A stretch of DNA of 64,000 nt, taken from NCBI RefSeq assembly GCF_001570525.1, contig NZ_BBXC01000012.1, positions 112,696 to 176,695 on the forward strand, read 5' to 3'. The stretch comes from Herbidospora sakaeratensis (GTDB taxonomy: Bacteria; Actinomycetota; Actinomycetes; Streptosporangiales; Streptosporangiaceae). Positions 43,139-51,436 of the stretch are shown here, one piece after another. Under the pieces are notes generated by a model, which worked only from the letters and a program-made list of their open reading frames with translations, searched no databases and was not told the origin of the DNA. Each line of letters starts with the position of its first letter. Within the stretch, counting starts at the first letter, position 1. The translations under genes were made by a program, and so were the position numbers.

Positions 43139-43738
43139 GAGGAAGGCGCCCGGCCCTACCGGATGGTCGCGCGGGCCGAGGCGGCGGCCGAGACCGGCGA
43201 GCGCATCATGGCGGCTGCCCTTTCCCTCTACATGGAGTACTGGCTGGACGAGATCACCCTGGAGCGGGTGGCGGAGCGGGCGGGGGTGTCGGTCAAGACG
43301 TTGATGCGTCGGTACGGCAACCGGGACGGCCTGCTGACAGCGGCCGGCGAGACGATCTCCGCCAGCATCGCCGGACACCGGTTCGAAGCCCCGGTCGGCG
43401 ATGTCGACGCCGCCGTACAGAACCTGATGACCCATTACGAGCGGTGGGGTCGGATGGCGCTGCGCAATCTGGTCCAGGCACAACGTTCGCCGTGGATCGC
43501 GGCGGGCGTCGAGGCGGCCAGAGATGAACATCGGCGCTGGGTGGAGCTGGCCTTCGCCCCGTTTCTCGCCCAGCGCCGTGGCACCGGCCGTGAGTTGCTG
43601 CTCGCGCAACTGTTCACGGTCACCGACCTGGCGGTCTGGCAGGTCCTGCGTAACGACCTCGGCCTATCCCCGACGCGTACCGGGGAGGCTATCCGCGGCC
43701 TCGTAGAAGGCGTCCTGGCAAGGGACAACCTCCAGTGA
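43127..43738 (+). CDS. TetR-family regulator
   Basis: A regulator of about 203 residues. The HTH is ALSLYMEYWLDEITLERVAERAGVSVKTLMRRYGNRDGLLTAA, with the usual TetR spacing; the C-terminal half is ligand-binding (MALRNLVQAQRSPWIAAGVEAARDEHRRWVE). The ATG at 43127 lies inside a perfect 28-bp operator, so autorepression is likely; an ATG at 43133 is also possible, and no Shine-Dalgarno is seen, which suggests a leaderless mRNA. It overlaps the glycosyltransferase gene by four bases, so the regulator very probably controls that enzyme. Confidence 0.9.
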   Translation: MDMKEEGARPYRMVARAEAAAETGERIMAAALSLYMEYWLDEITLERVAERAGVSVKTLMRRYGNRDGLLTAAGETISASIAGHRFEAPVGDVDAAVQNLMTHYERWGRMALRNLVQAQRSPWIAAGVEAARDEHRRWVELAFAPFLAQRRGTGRELLLAQLFTVTDLAVWQVLRNDLGLSPTRTGEAIRGLVEGVLARDNLQ

Positions 43739-44961
43739 CCAAGTTCCTGTTCTACCTCACGCCTCAGACGGGACACCTGTTCCCGCTGATCCCCACCTGG
43801 CAAGACCTGATCAGCCGAGGGCATCAGGTGGCGGTGCGGTGCCAGCCACAGCACGTCCAACTACTGACCGGGCTCGGCGTGGCCGCCAGCCCGGTCGCCT
43901 CATCGATCGTCGCCCGGGAGCAGGACGACTGGAAGGCGCGCAACCCGATCGCAGCCGCCCGTCTCTCGATGCGCACGTTCCTCGACCGGGCCGCACTGGA
44001 GGTGGCCGACCTGCGTCAGGCACTACGCGACGAATCCCCTGACGTGGTCGTCGTGGACGCGCTGTCGTGGGGCGCCGGAGCCACCGCCGAGACCTCCGGC
44101 CTGCCATGGGCATGGGTGGCGCCCTGGCCGATCGGCATCGCGTCGCGAGATCTGCCACCCCCGGGACTCGGGCTGGCCCCCCAAACCGGTCTCCTGGGCA
44201 CGCTCCGCGACGCCGCCGTCGGCCTGGTCTCGCGAGGGTTCTGGCGACCCGTACTGACCGAACTCAACGATCTGCGCGACAGCCTCGACCTTTCCGCCGT
44301 CGCCAGCATGACCGAGTTATGGTCTGCGCGTGCACCGCTGACCGTCGTCTATGGCGCCGAACCGCTGGAGTACCCCCGCTCAGACTGGCCTTCGACCGTG
44401 ACGCTGGTCGGCCCCGGCGTATGGTCGCCGCCCGCGTCGCCACCTGATTGGCTGAGCGAGATCACCGCGCCACTGATCCTCGTGACCTGCTCCACTGAAC
44501 GACAGGCCGATGACGTGCTGGCCACGACCGCTCTCCGAGCATTCGCCGACCAGGCCGTCTTCGTCGTGGTGACCACCGCTGCGGCCGGCACGATGCGCGG
44601 CGAGGTACCCCGCAACGCACGACTGGAACGTTTCATCCCGCACGGGACGCTACTGCCCCGCGCGGCCTGTGTGGTTTGCCCTGGCGGAATGGGGATCGTT
44701 CACGCAGCGGTACTGGCCGGCGTGCCTGTGTGCACCGTGCCGTTCGGCAGAGACCAGCCGGAAGTGGCCCGCCGGGTGGAGATCGCCGGCGTCGGCACCA
44801 GACTGCCTGCCCAGCGGCTGAACCCGCACAGGTTACGCCAAGCCGTCCATGCGGCCATGGGCATGCGAGAGCGGACCGCCCAGGTGGGCCGGCAACTAGG
44901 CGCTGCCGCCAGCGCGGCCAACGCCGCGAACGCTTTTGAAAGACTGCACGTCAGAAACTAG
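43735..44961 (+). CDS. GT1 (UGT/MGT-type) glycosyltransferase
   Basis: A 408-residue GT-B glycosyltransferase of family 1. The N-terminal opening FLFYLTPQTGHLFPLIPTWQDLISRGHQVAVRC and the C-terminal donor block HGTLLPRAACVVCPGGMGIVHAAVLAGVPVCTVPFGRDQPEVARRVEIAGVG are typical of macrolide and secondary-metabolite glycosyltransferases (MGT/OleD-like). It may add sugar to a natural product or inactivate an antibiotic. The usual THGG motif is CPGG, so the His is Cys here. It starts at GTG 43735 overlapping the TetR stop, so it is part of a TetR-controlled operon. Confidence 0.9.
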   Translation: MTKFLFYLTPQTGHLFPLIPTWQDLISRGHQVAVRCQPQHVQLLTGLGVAASPVASSIVAREQDDWKARNPIAAARLSMRTFLDRAALEVADLRQALRDESPDVVVVDALSWGAGATAETSGLPWAWVAPWPIGIASRDLPPPGLGLAPQTGLLGTLRDAAVGLVSRGFWRPVLTELNDLRDSLDLSAVASMTELWSARAPLTVVYGAEPLEYPRSDWPSTVTLVGPGVWSPPASPPDWLSEITAPLILVTCSTERQADDVLATTALRAFADQAVFVVVTTAAAGTMRGEVPRNARLERFIPHGTLLPRAACVVCPGGMGIVHAAVLAGVPVCTVPFGRDQPEVARRVEIAGVGTRLPAQRLNPHRLRQAVHAAMGMRERTAQVGRQLGAAASAANAANAFERLHVRN

Positions 44962-45638
44962 AGACGATGACTCAGGACGATCCCTCATCAGGCGCGAAGC
45001 GTGCTCATTCTCCACCGGCGCGGAAACACCGGGTTGTACGGGGGATGACAGGCGCGGCATAGCGAGAACCCGCCGTGGACGGAACGACGGTTGGGCTCGT
45101 ATCCGTGCCGTTTCGCACGAAGGCATGTGCGCGCCCAGCAGATCAGCCTCGTGATTCCCTGAGACGCGGCTTGTCCGACAAAGCTCGAGCGTGGCTGGGG
45201 GCACAGCCGCGAAACGACGCCGGGACCCCCGGCTGAGCCCGCACCACCCTTCCAACCGGCTCGCGGAAGGCTCTATGCCGGCAAGGAAAGCGCAGATGAT
45301 CGGCTTACCTTGATGGCGGATGCTCCCTCGCCGGATCATGGAGGGGGGCGGCGATATTGTTGACGTCTCCCGTGCAAATCGCGGTCACGCAGGCGCCCAC
45401 ACTTCCAGGCTCTAGCCGCCTTGTACGACGAATTCCCGGAAGCGCTGACAGTTGACGCCCGGACCCAGGCCAACGTTGAAGGTGCGGACGCCGTTTACGT
45501 AACGGCGGCGGTCAGGGGGCACCGCCCCGGCGCCGGCGAACAACCCGAATGACGACTTATCTTCATCCTTTGGGTGGACATCGGGCAGACCAGTCGTAAA
45601 CGATCACTGTCAGCCGCACGCGTCCGGACAACGAAAGA
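44962..45638. other. intergenic/degenerate region of about 680 bp
   Basis: No gene, RNA or clear hairpin recognised. A stretch near 45420-45540 translates to EFPEALTVDARTQANVEGADAVYVTAAV in one frame, which could be a decayed coding fragment of unknown type. This is consistent with an accessory junction region. Confidence 0.45.
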
Positions 45639-45673
45639 AGCCCGCGCCCCTGCGAAGCAGCAGGTCACGGGCT
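45639..45673 (-). terminator. tRNA-Arg terminator hairpin
   Basis: On the minus strand an imperfect stem-loop (outer AGCCCG/CGGGCT, inner CTGC gaa GCAG) follows the tRNA fragment and is followed by a T-rich tail (TTCTTTCGTTG). It is the natural-looking terminator of the tRNA gene. Confidence 0.7.
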
Positions 45674-45683
45674 GTTTCAAGGG

Positions 45684-45727
45684 TGCCCCCGGTAGGAATC
45701 GAACCTACGACACCAGGTTTAGGAAAC
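45684..45727 (-). tRNA. 3' half of tRNA-Arg(CCT): integration site remnant
   Basis: Minus strand reads TTTCCTAAACC (anticodon CCT in a seven-base loop TTCCTAA), then GTAGGTTCGATTCCTAC (complete T-arm) and the acceptor strand CGGGGGCA. This is the 3' half of tRNA-Arg(CCT). The 5' half (acceptor 5' strand, D-arm and 5' anticodon stem) is missing and replaced by unrelated sequence. A truncated tRNA next to a native-looking terminator is the usual mark of the distal end of an integrated element, with the intact tRNA and integrase expected at the other end. Confidence 0.85.
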
Positions 45728-45728
45728 A

Positions 45729-45755
45729 GAGCTGCTTTCGATAGAAAGCATGCTC
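45729..45755. repeat. inverted repeat at island edge
   Basis: Arms GAGC(T)GCTTTC and GAAAGC(AT)GCTC around GATA, directly at the island side of the tRNA fragment. It may be part of the element's attachment region. Confidence 0.55.
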
Positions 45756-46316
45756 TTGAATTGCAGAAACGCAAGCTCTCCGGTTACTGGACATGCCTCA
45801 TGGGTAGGGATTGGGATCGGCGCCCGAGAACAGCTTGGATCGGCGTGGCCGCCGAGTGAGAGGAACTGCCATTCCTCCACCGCTCCTCAGTAGTCTCTGA
45901 GCCGGTCAAGCGAGCAGCAGTCAATACCTATGGATCATGCTTCAGGCGACTGTCGAGGATGAGTCCTCGGTGGGGGCCTCGCCGGGTCGTTCGACGAGCT
46001 TGCCATGACAAAGGTTGCGCTGGTGCGGACCAGGGTGACCAGATGGAGCGTTGACCGCGCCAGCGGGCCTGAGTCGCCTCGATTAGCTTTGAAGGCCATG
46101 GCTGGCTCGGCTGCGCGTGACCCAGGCCCTTTTGCGACCCCTGTGGCGGCGCTCCGTGACCGCGCTGCGCGCCGCGAACACGGCGCTGCCGAGGTGCCGG
46201 TCGCCGACGGGACGCCGCCGCACCCGACCCCTCTGCATCCCGACTGGCGAAGCGGCCACAACGCTCTATACGGGCGCCGCGGCGGAGGTTCTCGAGACGC
46301 TGGTCGGCAATCGGTC
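45756..46316. other. island-edge sequence before the IS element
   Basis: About 560 bp with overlapping open frames on both strands, none with a recognised domain. It may contain remnants of element genes. No RNA gene seen. Confidence 0.45.
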
Positions 46317-46319
46317 CTA

Positions 46320-47401
46320 GGGCCTGTACGGAGTTGAGATCAGAGGGATTCGCGTGCGGGTGATCTGTGGGTCCTGATAGGTCATCGCCATGGCGCGTGG
46401 AGACCTCAACGACGCAGAGTGGTCCCTGATCGAGCCTCACCTGCCCTTGGGTGAGCGGGGCCCGATCCCGGATCTGCGGCATCAGTTCAATGCCGTGATG
46501 TGGCGGTTCCGGACGGGCAGTCCATGGCGGGACCTGCCGGTGGAATACGGGCCGTGGTCCACCACCTATGACCGATTCCAGTCCTGGGCCAAGGCAGGTG
46601 TCTTCGAAGACCTGATACAGGCGATGATCGCCGAGACCGCCGCTCGCGGGCAGGTCGATCTGGGACTGATCAGTGTGGACTCCACGACCGTCCGGGCCCA
46701 TCAGCACGCCGCCGGAATGGTCTTGGACGGCGAGCTGGCCGCAGCTCTGGCCGAGGCCCTCGACCAGGAAAAGGGGCTACGCCAAAGGCGAATCACCCGG
46801 CCAGAGGTAGCCGGCCCGGTAGTGCAGGAGCGCCGGGCCGCGCGACGATGGTTACGGCTGCGGCACGGCATCCGGCTGAAGCTTGCCGCACTGGGACGCT
46901 CGCGAGGCGGGCTCACCAGCAAGATCCACCTGCTGGCCGATCGGCGATGCCGGCCGCTGTCCTTCGTTCTCACTCCAGGTCAGGCCGGAGACAGCCTGCG
47001 GTTCCGCGCAGTGCTGTCAAAGATCAAAGTTCGACTTCCGATCGGGCGTCCACGCACCCGGCCCGAGGCGCTGGCCGCCGACAGGGCCTACTCCTCACGC
47101 GGCAACCGCGCCCACTTACGTGAGCGCGGCATCAGAGCCGTCATCCCAGAGAAGAAGGACCAAGCCTCCACCGTAAGAACCGCGGCTCACGCGGCGGCTG
47201 CCCCATCAGCCACGACCCCATCCTTTACCAGCAGCGCAACACCGCCGAACGCTGCATCAACCAGATCAAACAATGGCGCGGCCTGGCCTTCCGCTCCGAC
47301 AAGACCCCGGGAAGCTATCTGGCTGGGCTCTATCTACGCGGTGCTCTCCTGTGGGCCCGAAGCCTTCAGCTCAGCTGAAGATCCGAAGTCCGTACACGCC
47401 C
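46320..47401 (+). mobile_element. IS5-family insertion sequence, about 1.08 kb
   Basis: Left end GGGCCTGTACGGAG and right end (reverse complement) GGGCGTGTACGGAC are imperfect terminal inverted repeats, flanked on both sides by TA within CTAG (46317-46320 and 47401-47404), as in IS427-group elements that duplicate TA. The element holds one transposase gene with a frameshift. Confidence 0.8.
46390..47378 (+). pseudogene. IS5-family transposase, frameshifted
   Basis: The N-terminus (MARGDLNDAEWSLIEPHLP, WRFRTGSPWRDLP, SVDSTTVRAHQHA) and the middle (RGGLTSKIHLLADRRCRPL, ADRAYSSRGNR) are an IS5-family DDE transposase with DUF4096 start. After IPEKKDQAS the frame is lost; reading one frame back from 47172 restores RKNRGSRGGCPISHD, NTAERCINQIKQWRGLAFRSDK and a natural stop at 47378. 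A one-base deletion near 47170 therefore removes the last catalytic Glu region from the in-frame product, which runs on to 47511 with unrelated residues. The gene is probably inactive. Confidence 0.85.
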
Positions 47402-47600
47402 TAGAGCCCCCTCGCCCTCCACAGTCCGACGGCGCTTGGTGTCCTGTGGAGTTACATCCCGTGGAAGACACCAAGCGAACAGAACGCCGGCGCTCGGGTG
47501 TGGTCGTCTGATCTGCACGTGCGGTACGCCGACGAGGCGGGGCCACACTGGGGCTCGATGTCATCTCGCCGTGTGTTGACGATGTCAATGCATTTATGAC

Positions 47601-47629
47601 TTGGGTAGCTTGGTCATCTCGTGTACGGT
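47601..47629 (+). promoter_or_regulatory. predicted leaderless promoter of the N6-methylase gene
   Basis: TTGGGT (47601-47606), 17-bp spacer, TACGGT (47624-47629). The expected transcription start falls at or next to the ATG at 47637, suggesting a leaderless mRNA. Prediction by eye. Confidence 0.5.
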
Positions 47630-47636
47630 TGCGGTC

Positions 47637-49313
47637 ATGGATGCCGATTCTCGTACTCCTGCCTCCGCTCTGGTCTCGGCTGCGGAGATCGCGAGAGCGG
47701 CTGGTGTGACCCGAGCTGCAGTCTCCAACTGGCGCAAGCGATACCCCGACTTTCCACGGCCGGTCGGCGGCTCCGTGCGCAATGCCCTTTTCGCCCCCGA
47801 CGAGGTCGAGACCTGGCTGGAACAGCATCGGAAAGGCTCCGACGTTTCTGAGGAGGTGCTCCTTTGGCAGTTGCTGCGTGGCTCCTACAGAGACGACATG
47901 GTGCGCGGCCTCACGGACATCTGCCGAATGTTTATCTCTGGGTGCTCCGAGATGCCGGATCCCGAAATCGCGGAAGTCGCCTACAGCCTGGCCGGGCAGA
48001 GTTCACCCGCCGAGGTCGTCGCGGCGCTCACCGAGCGGTTCGTCGACTCCTCAAGCCGTGTCGGGTCGGAACAAGTGTCGACGCGGCGCCTGGTCCGGGC
48101 GGTCGGCGAGTTCGCCGGACCAGTGGATGGCACGGTTTTCGACCCCACCTGCGGAATTGGTTCCCTGCTCCTCGGGCTTGTGACAGACACCAGCGTCACG
48201 CTGGCTGGGCAGGAGATCAACCTGTCGGTCGCGCGGCTCGCCGAAGCGCGTGCGGAGCTCGCCGGACATCGAGATGTGACGATCAGGGTGGGCGACTCCC
48301 TTCGCGATGATCGCTGGCCCGGGCTCCGGGCGGATCTCGTCGTCTGCGATCCGCCGATGAACCTGCCCGACTGGGGCCGCGATGATCTCCTACTGGACAC
48401 CCGATGGGAACTCGGCCTTCCCACACGCGGTGAGAGCGAACTGGCGTGGTTGCAGCACTGCTACGCGCACGCCGAGCCCGGCGGCAAGGTGATCATGGTG
48501 ATGCCCGCGTCCGTCGCCTACCGCAAGGCGGGACGCCGAATCCGGGCCGAGCTGGTGCGGCGTGGCATCCTCACCCAGATCGTGGCGCTGCCCCCAGGTA
48601 TGGCCGTCTCCCATGCCCAGCCCGTACATCTGTGGATGCTGACCCGGCCGTCCGCTCACGAGGGCGTGACCACAGCAGTCCGCATGGTCGATCTGACCGC
48701 CAACGATCCCGACGAATCGTTCGAGCCAGAGCCACACCAGGTCGAGGATGTGCCCTTGATCGATCTGCTCGACGAGGCCGTTGATCTCACTCCCGCCCAC
48801 CACATTGCCAAGCGAACCACTGATCATCTGGCCGAGTACCTGGCCGTACGAGAGACACTGCTCAGCGGGCTTCGGCAGTTGTCGGACACCCTGCCGCCCC
48901 TCGCCTTGGGTCCGGGGTCCCTCGACGGAGCCGCGGTCCGCATCGCCGACCTCGCCCGAGCCAAGCTCGTCGAAGTCTCCGACGCGGGGGTGACCTCCAC
49001 CACCGATCAGCTCGATACCGACTACCTGCGGGGCTTCGCGGCGAGCACGGCCAACGCCCGCCGCTCCACCAGTTCCAGCGGTAGCTACCGTGTCGACACG
49101 AGGATCGCGCGTGTCCCCCAGATGGAGATCGCCGACCAGCGGCACTACGGAGACGCCTTCCGGAGCCTCGACGAGTTCGAACGGCGCGTGCGGGAGCTGA
49201 CGTCGCTGAGTGAACAGGCGATTGCCCTCGCTCGTGACGGGCTCACCAGCGGGACCCTACGGCCGGATCAGCTGGGGACGAAGGGGCTGGGTGCCCCGCT
49301 CCACGAGACGTAG
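47637..49313 (+). CDS. HTH-containing N6-adenine DNA methylase-like protein
   Basis: A 558-residue protein. Residues 12-45 form a helix-turn-helix (SAAEIARAAGVTRAAVSNWRKRYPDFPRPVGG) followed by a MerR-like wing. Residues about 150-400 are an N6-adenine methylase core of the HsdM type: motif I DPTCGIGSLLLG (169-180) and motif IV CDPPMN (237-242). Motif IV has Met where active enzymes usually have Tyr, Phe or Trp (DPPY/NPPF), so activity is uncertain. The last 150 residues resemble a small specificity-like helical region. It faces the six-gene defence operon and overlaps its last gene by 46 bp. The start at 47637 fits the predicted promoter; an upstream in-frame GTG at 47601 is less likely. Confidence 0.85.
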   Translation: MDADSRTPASALVSAAEIARAAGVTRAAVSNWRKRYPDFPRPVGGSVRNALFAPDEVETWLEQHRKGSDVSEEVLLWQLLRGSYRDDMVRGLTDICRMFISGCSEMPDPEIAEVAYSLAGQSSPAEVVAALTERFVDSSSRVGSEQVSTRRLVRAVGEFAGPVDGTVFDPTCGIGSLLLGLVTDTSVTLAGQEINLSVARLAEARAELAGHRDVTIRVGDSLRDDRWPGLRADLVVCDPPMNLPDWGRDDLLLDTRWELGLPTRGESELAWLQHCYAHAEPGGKVIMVMPASVAYRKAGRRIRAELVRRGILTQIVALPPGMAVSHAQPVHLWMLTRPSAHEGVTTAVRMVDLTANDPDESFEPEPHQVEDVPLIDLLDEAVDLTPAHHIAKRTTDHLAEYLAVRETLLSGLRQLSDTLPPLALGPGSLDGAAVRIADLARAKLVEVSDAGVTSTTDQLDTDYLRGFAASTANARRSTSSSGSYRVDTRIARVPQMEIADQRHYGDAFRSLDEFERRVRELTSLSEQAIALARDGLTSGTLRPDQLGTKGLGAPLHET

Positions 49314-51436
49314 AGCGCCTCGCGGGCCCGCGTGCAGGCGACGAAGAGCACGCACCGTTCGCGGAGTAAGTCGCTGTCATGCTGAAGCCGGTCCACCTCC
49401 GGCGGGGTGATCTCCTTCGCAAAAGGCACGGCTCGCGCCGTCACCCCGGCCACCGCAACGCATCGGAACTCCAGCCCCTTCATCGCGTGCATCGTGGCCA
49501 GTCGCACGCCGTCGGCCATCGCGTGGGGATGTTCCTTGACCTTGACCACCGGAATGCCCGCACCGGCCAGCCGATCGGCGGCCTTGTCCAGCACGATGTT
49601 GAACCGGCTGGAGACCGCGATCTCCCGAGCCGGGATCCCCTGGTCCATCCACGCCTTGATCCGCTCCACCACTGCGGACACCTCCTCCTGTTCCGTCGGG
49701 TGTCCGGTGGCGACGGGGTGGCTGCCGCGCAGAAGTGAGCGGTAGCCGGCGAGGCTGTCCCCACCTTCTCCCGAGAGATCCTCCACCGGTGAGTCCGCCA
49801 TCACCCCCGCCGCCCACGCGAGGATCTCCGCAGTGCTCCGGTAGTTGACGCGGAGCCGGTTGCTCCGGCCGGTGACGTGAATTCCCACCGTGCCCAGCGA
49901 CACCTTCGAGTCGTAGATGCGCTGGTGCGGGTCGCCGACGATGAACATGTCATCGGGCCCTTCGAGGACGGCCGCCCGGAGCACCCGCCACTGAGCCGGG
50001 TGCAAGTCCTGTGCTTCGTCGACGACGACATGGTCGTACCCGTGCGAGCGCGGACTGTGACCGTCTACCAGTGAGGCGGCCTCATGGCAGACCTGCAGGT
50101 GAGTACAGTCACCGGTCCTGCGCAGGTCGTCCAAAAAGATCCGGACGGCCTGCCAGACCTGTTCCCGCTGGCGCGGACCGAGCGCCGAGCCGCGTCCTCG
50201 ACGGCTCACGGACTGGTACTCCTCCAACGTCTCCACGCGGTGGGCCAGGATCACATGACGGTACTCCTGGACCAGGAAGTGCTCGGTCCACGGCAGATCC
50301 TGCCGAGCGATGATCTTCCGCCAGCGCTGCCGTTCGTCGGCGTCGTTGATCAGATTCCGCACGCCTCCGCCCAGCTCATGGACGATCCGGTAGGCGAACG
50401 CGTTGACAGTGGTGACGTCGGCCCGGGCGAGTAGCTCGTCGTCGTCATCGAGAAGTAACGCGAGGTTCTCCCGCAGTGACGCCGCCAGGGCGTTGGTGTA
50501 CGTGGTGAGCAGCACGCGGGTGTCCGGGGAGCGCGAGAGCAGGTGCTTGACCCGGTGCAGTGCGACCACGGTCTTGCCGGTCCCCGGCCCGCCGGTCACC
50601 TGGGCGGGCCCGTTGAACGAGGGCCGGTAGGCGACCCGGCGCTGCGACGGATGCAGGAAGATCCGCCATGCCGTGAACGGCTTGTCCAGCACGTCGGCCA
50701 GTTCGTCCGGTCCGGTGACTAGAGTGATGCGGCCTGCCGTGTTGACGATCGCCATTTCCAGACTCGGTTCGCCGACATGGTCGACCATGGGGCGCCGTTC
50801 GGCGACCACGTCACGATAGACCTCCTCAGGGGTGAAGCCCTCGGCGAGATACTGCAGGACTTCGAATTGGTCCTCCGGAAGCAGCGTCGCAAAGGCCTCC
50901 AGCTGCGTTTGGTCGATGATGGTCCTGACGGCGCGTCGCACCTGGTCGTCGATGCCGAGGTCGCGCAGCACCGTGTCGGAGTGCTTGGCGAACAGCAACG
51001 CGGGAGCCTCGGAGGCGGCCTTCTCCAACGCGGGGGTGAGCTGCTCGATCGCCACGACGTTGCGAACTTCGACGGCGAGCGTCGCCGTGTTGACGGTGAT
51101 GCGGCGTTTCTTCGCCCAGTCGTAGGCCGCGTCGTGCGGCAGGATGATCAGAAGAAGGAAGACCTCGCTGCCGTCGTCGGGGGCCACCACGACGCCGCGC
51201 CAGAAGTCGGTGATCCTGACGGTGCGGATCCGCGAGTCCTTCGCCTGCGCCACCGATTCCAGGTGTACGCCCTTCTTGCCATGTAGCTGGTGGATGGTGA
51301 GCTGCTGGAATCGTGCCATCACCTTGCGCACGCCGGCTTTGACGTCCTTTTCGAGGGCGTCGTAGCTTTCCCAGAAGGTGCTGGCGAAGGCGAGCTGTGG
51401 CACGGCGAACCTCCAGGCGAGGGGACTGATGATCAT
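49268..51436 (-). CDS. UvrD/Rep-type helicase with RelE-like N-terminal domain
   Basis: A 722-residue protein. Residues about 15-110 look like a RelE/HigB-type toxin fold (VKAGVRKVMARFQQL, HLESVAQAKDSRIRTVRITDFWRGVVV). Residues 255-720 are a superfamily 1 helicase: Walker A GGPGTGKTVVALHR (282-295), Walker B VVVDEAQDLHPAQW, motif IV-like SNRLRVNYRSTAEIL, and motif V MHAMKGLEFRCVAVAG with the final ARAR arginine motif. It starts at ATG 51436 overlapping the McrC stop (ATGA). It is the last gene of the six-gene defence operon. It could act on DNA ends made by the McrC nuclease; that is inference. Confidence 0.87.
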   Translation of the reverse strand: MIISPLAWRFAVPQLAFASTFWESYDALEKDVKAGVRKVMARFQQLTIHQLHGKKGVHLESVAQAKDSRIRTVRITDFWRGVVVAPDDGSEVFLLLIILPHDAAYDWAKKRRITVNTATLAVEVRNVVAIEQLTPALEKAASEAPALLFAKHSDTVLRDLGIDDQVRRAVRTIIDQTQLEAFATLLPEDQFEVLQYLAEGFTPEEVYRDVVAERRPMVDHVGEPSLEMAIVNTAGRITLVTGPDELADVLDKPFTAWRIFLHPSQRRVAYRPSFNGPAQVTGGPGTGKTVVALHRVKHLLSRSPDTRVLLTTYTNALAASLRENLALLLDDDDELLARADVTTVNAFAYRIVHELGGGVRNLINDADERQRWRKIIARQDLPWTEHFLVQEYRHVILAHRVETLEEYQSVSRRGRGSALGPRQREQVWQAVRIFLDDLRRTGDCTHLQVCHEAASLVDGHSPRSHGYDHVVVDEAQDLHPAQWRVLRAAVLEGPDDMFIVGDPHQRIYDSKVSLGTVGIHVTGRSNRLRVNYRSTAEILAWAAGVMADSPVEDLSGEGGDSLAGYRSLLRGSHPVATGHPTEQEEVSAVVERIKAWMDQGIPAREIAVSSRFNIVLDKAADRLAGAGIPVVKVKEHPHAMADGVRLATMHAMKGLEFRCVAVAGVTARAVPFAKEITPPEVDRLQHDSDLLRERCVLFVACTRAREALYVSWSGAPSPFVPS

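Noticed and set aside
45684-45760. Complete tRNA gene
   Set aside because: Only the 3' half pairs correctly; upstream sequence cannot form the 5' acceptor, D-arm or 5' anticodon stem.
45928-46707. 259-codon minus-strand frame across the IS left end
   Set aside because: It runs antisense through the transposase start and terminal repeat, with no domain; shadow frame.
47637-49313. Type I restriction HsdM with its own HsdS/HsdR
   Set aside because: No HsdS or HsdR gene adjoins it, and it carries an N-terminal HTH not seen in HsdM.
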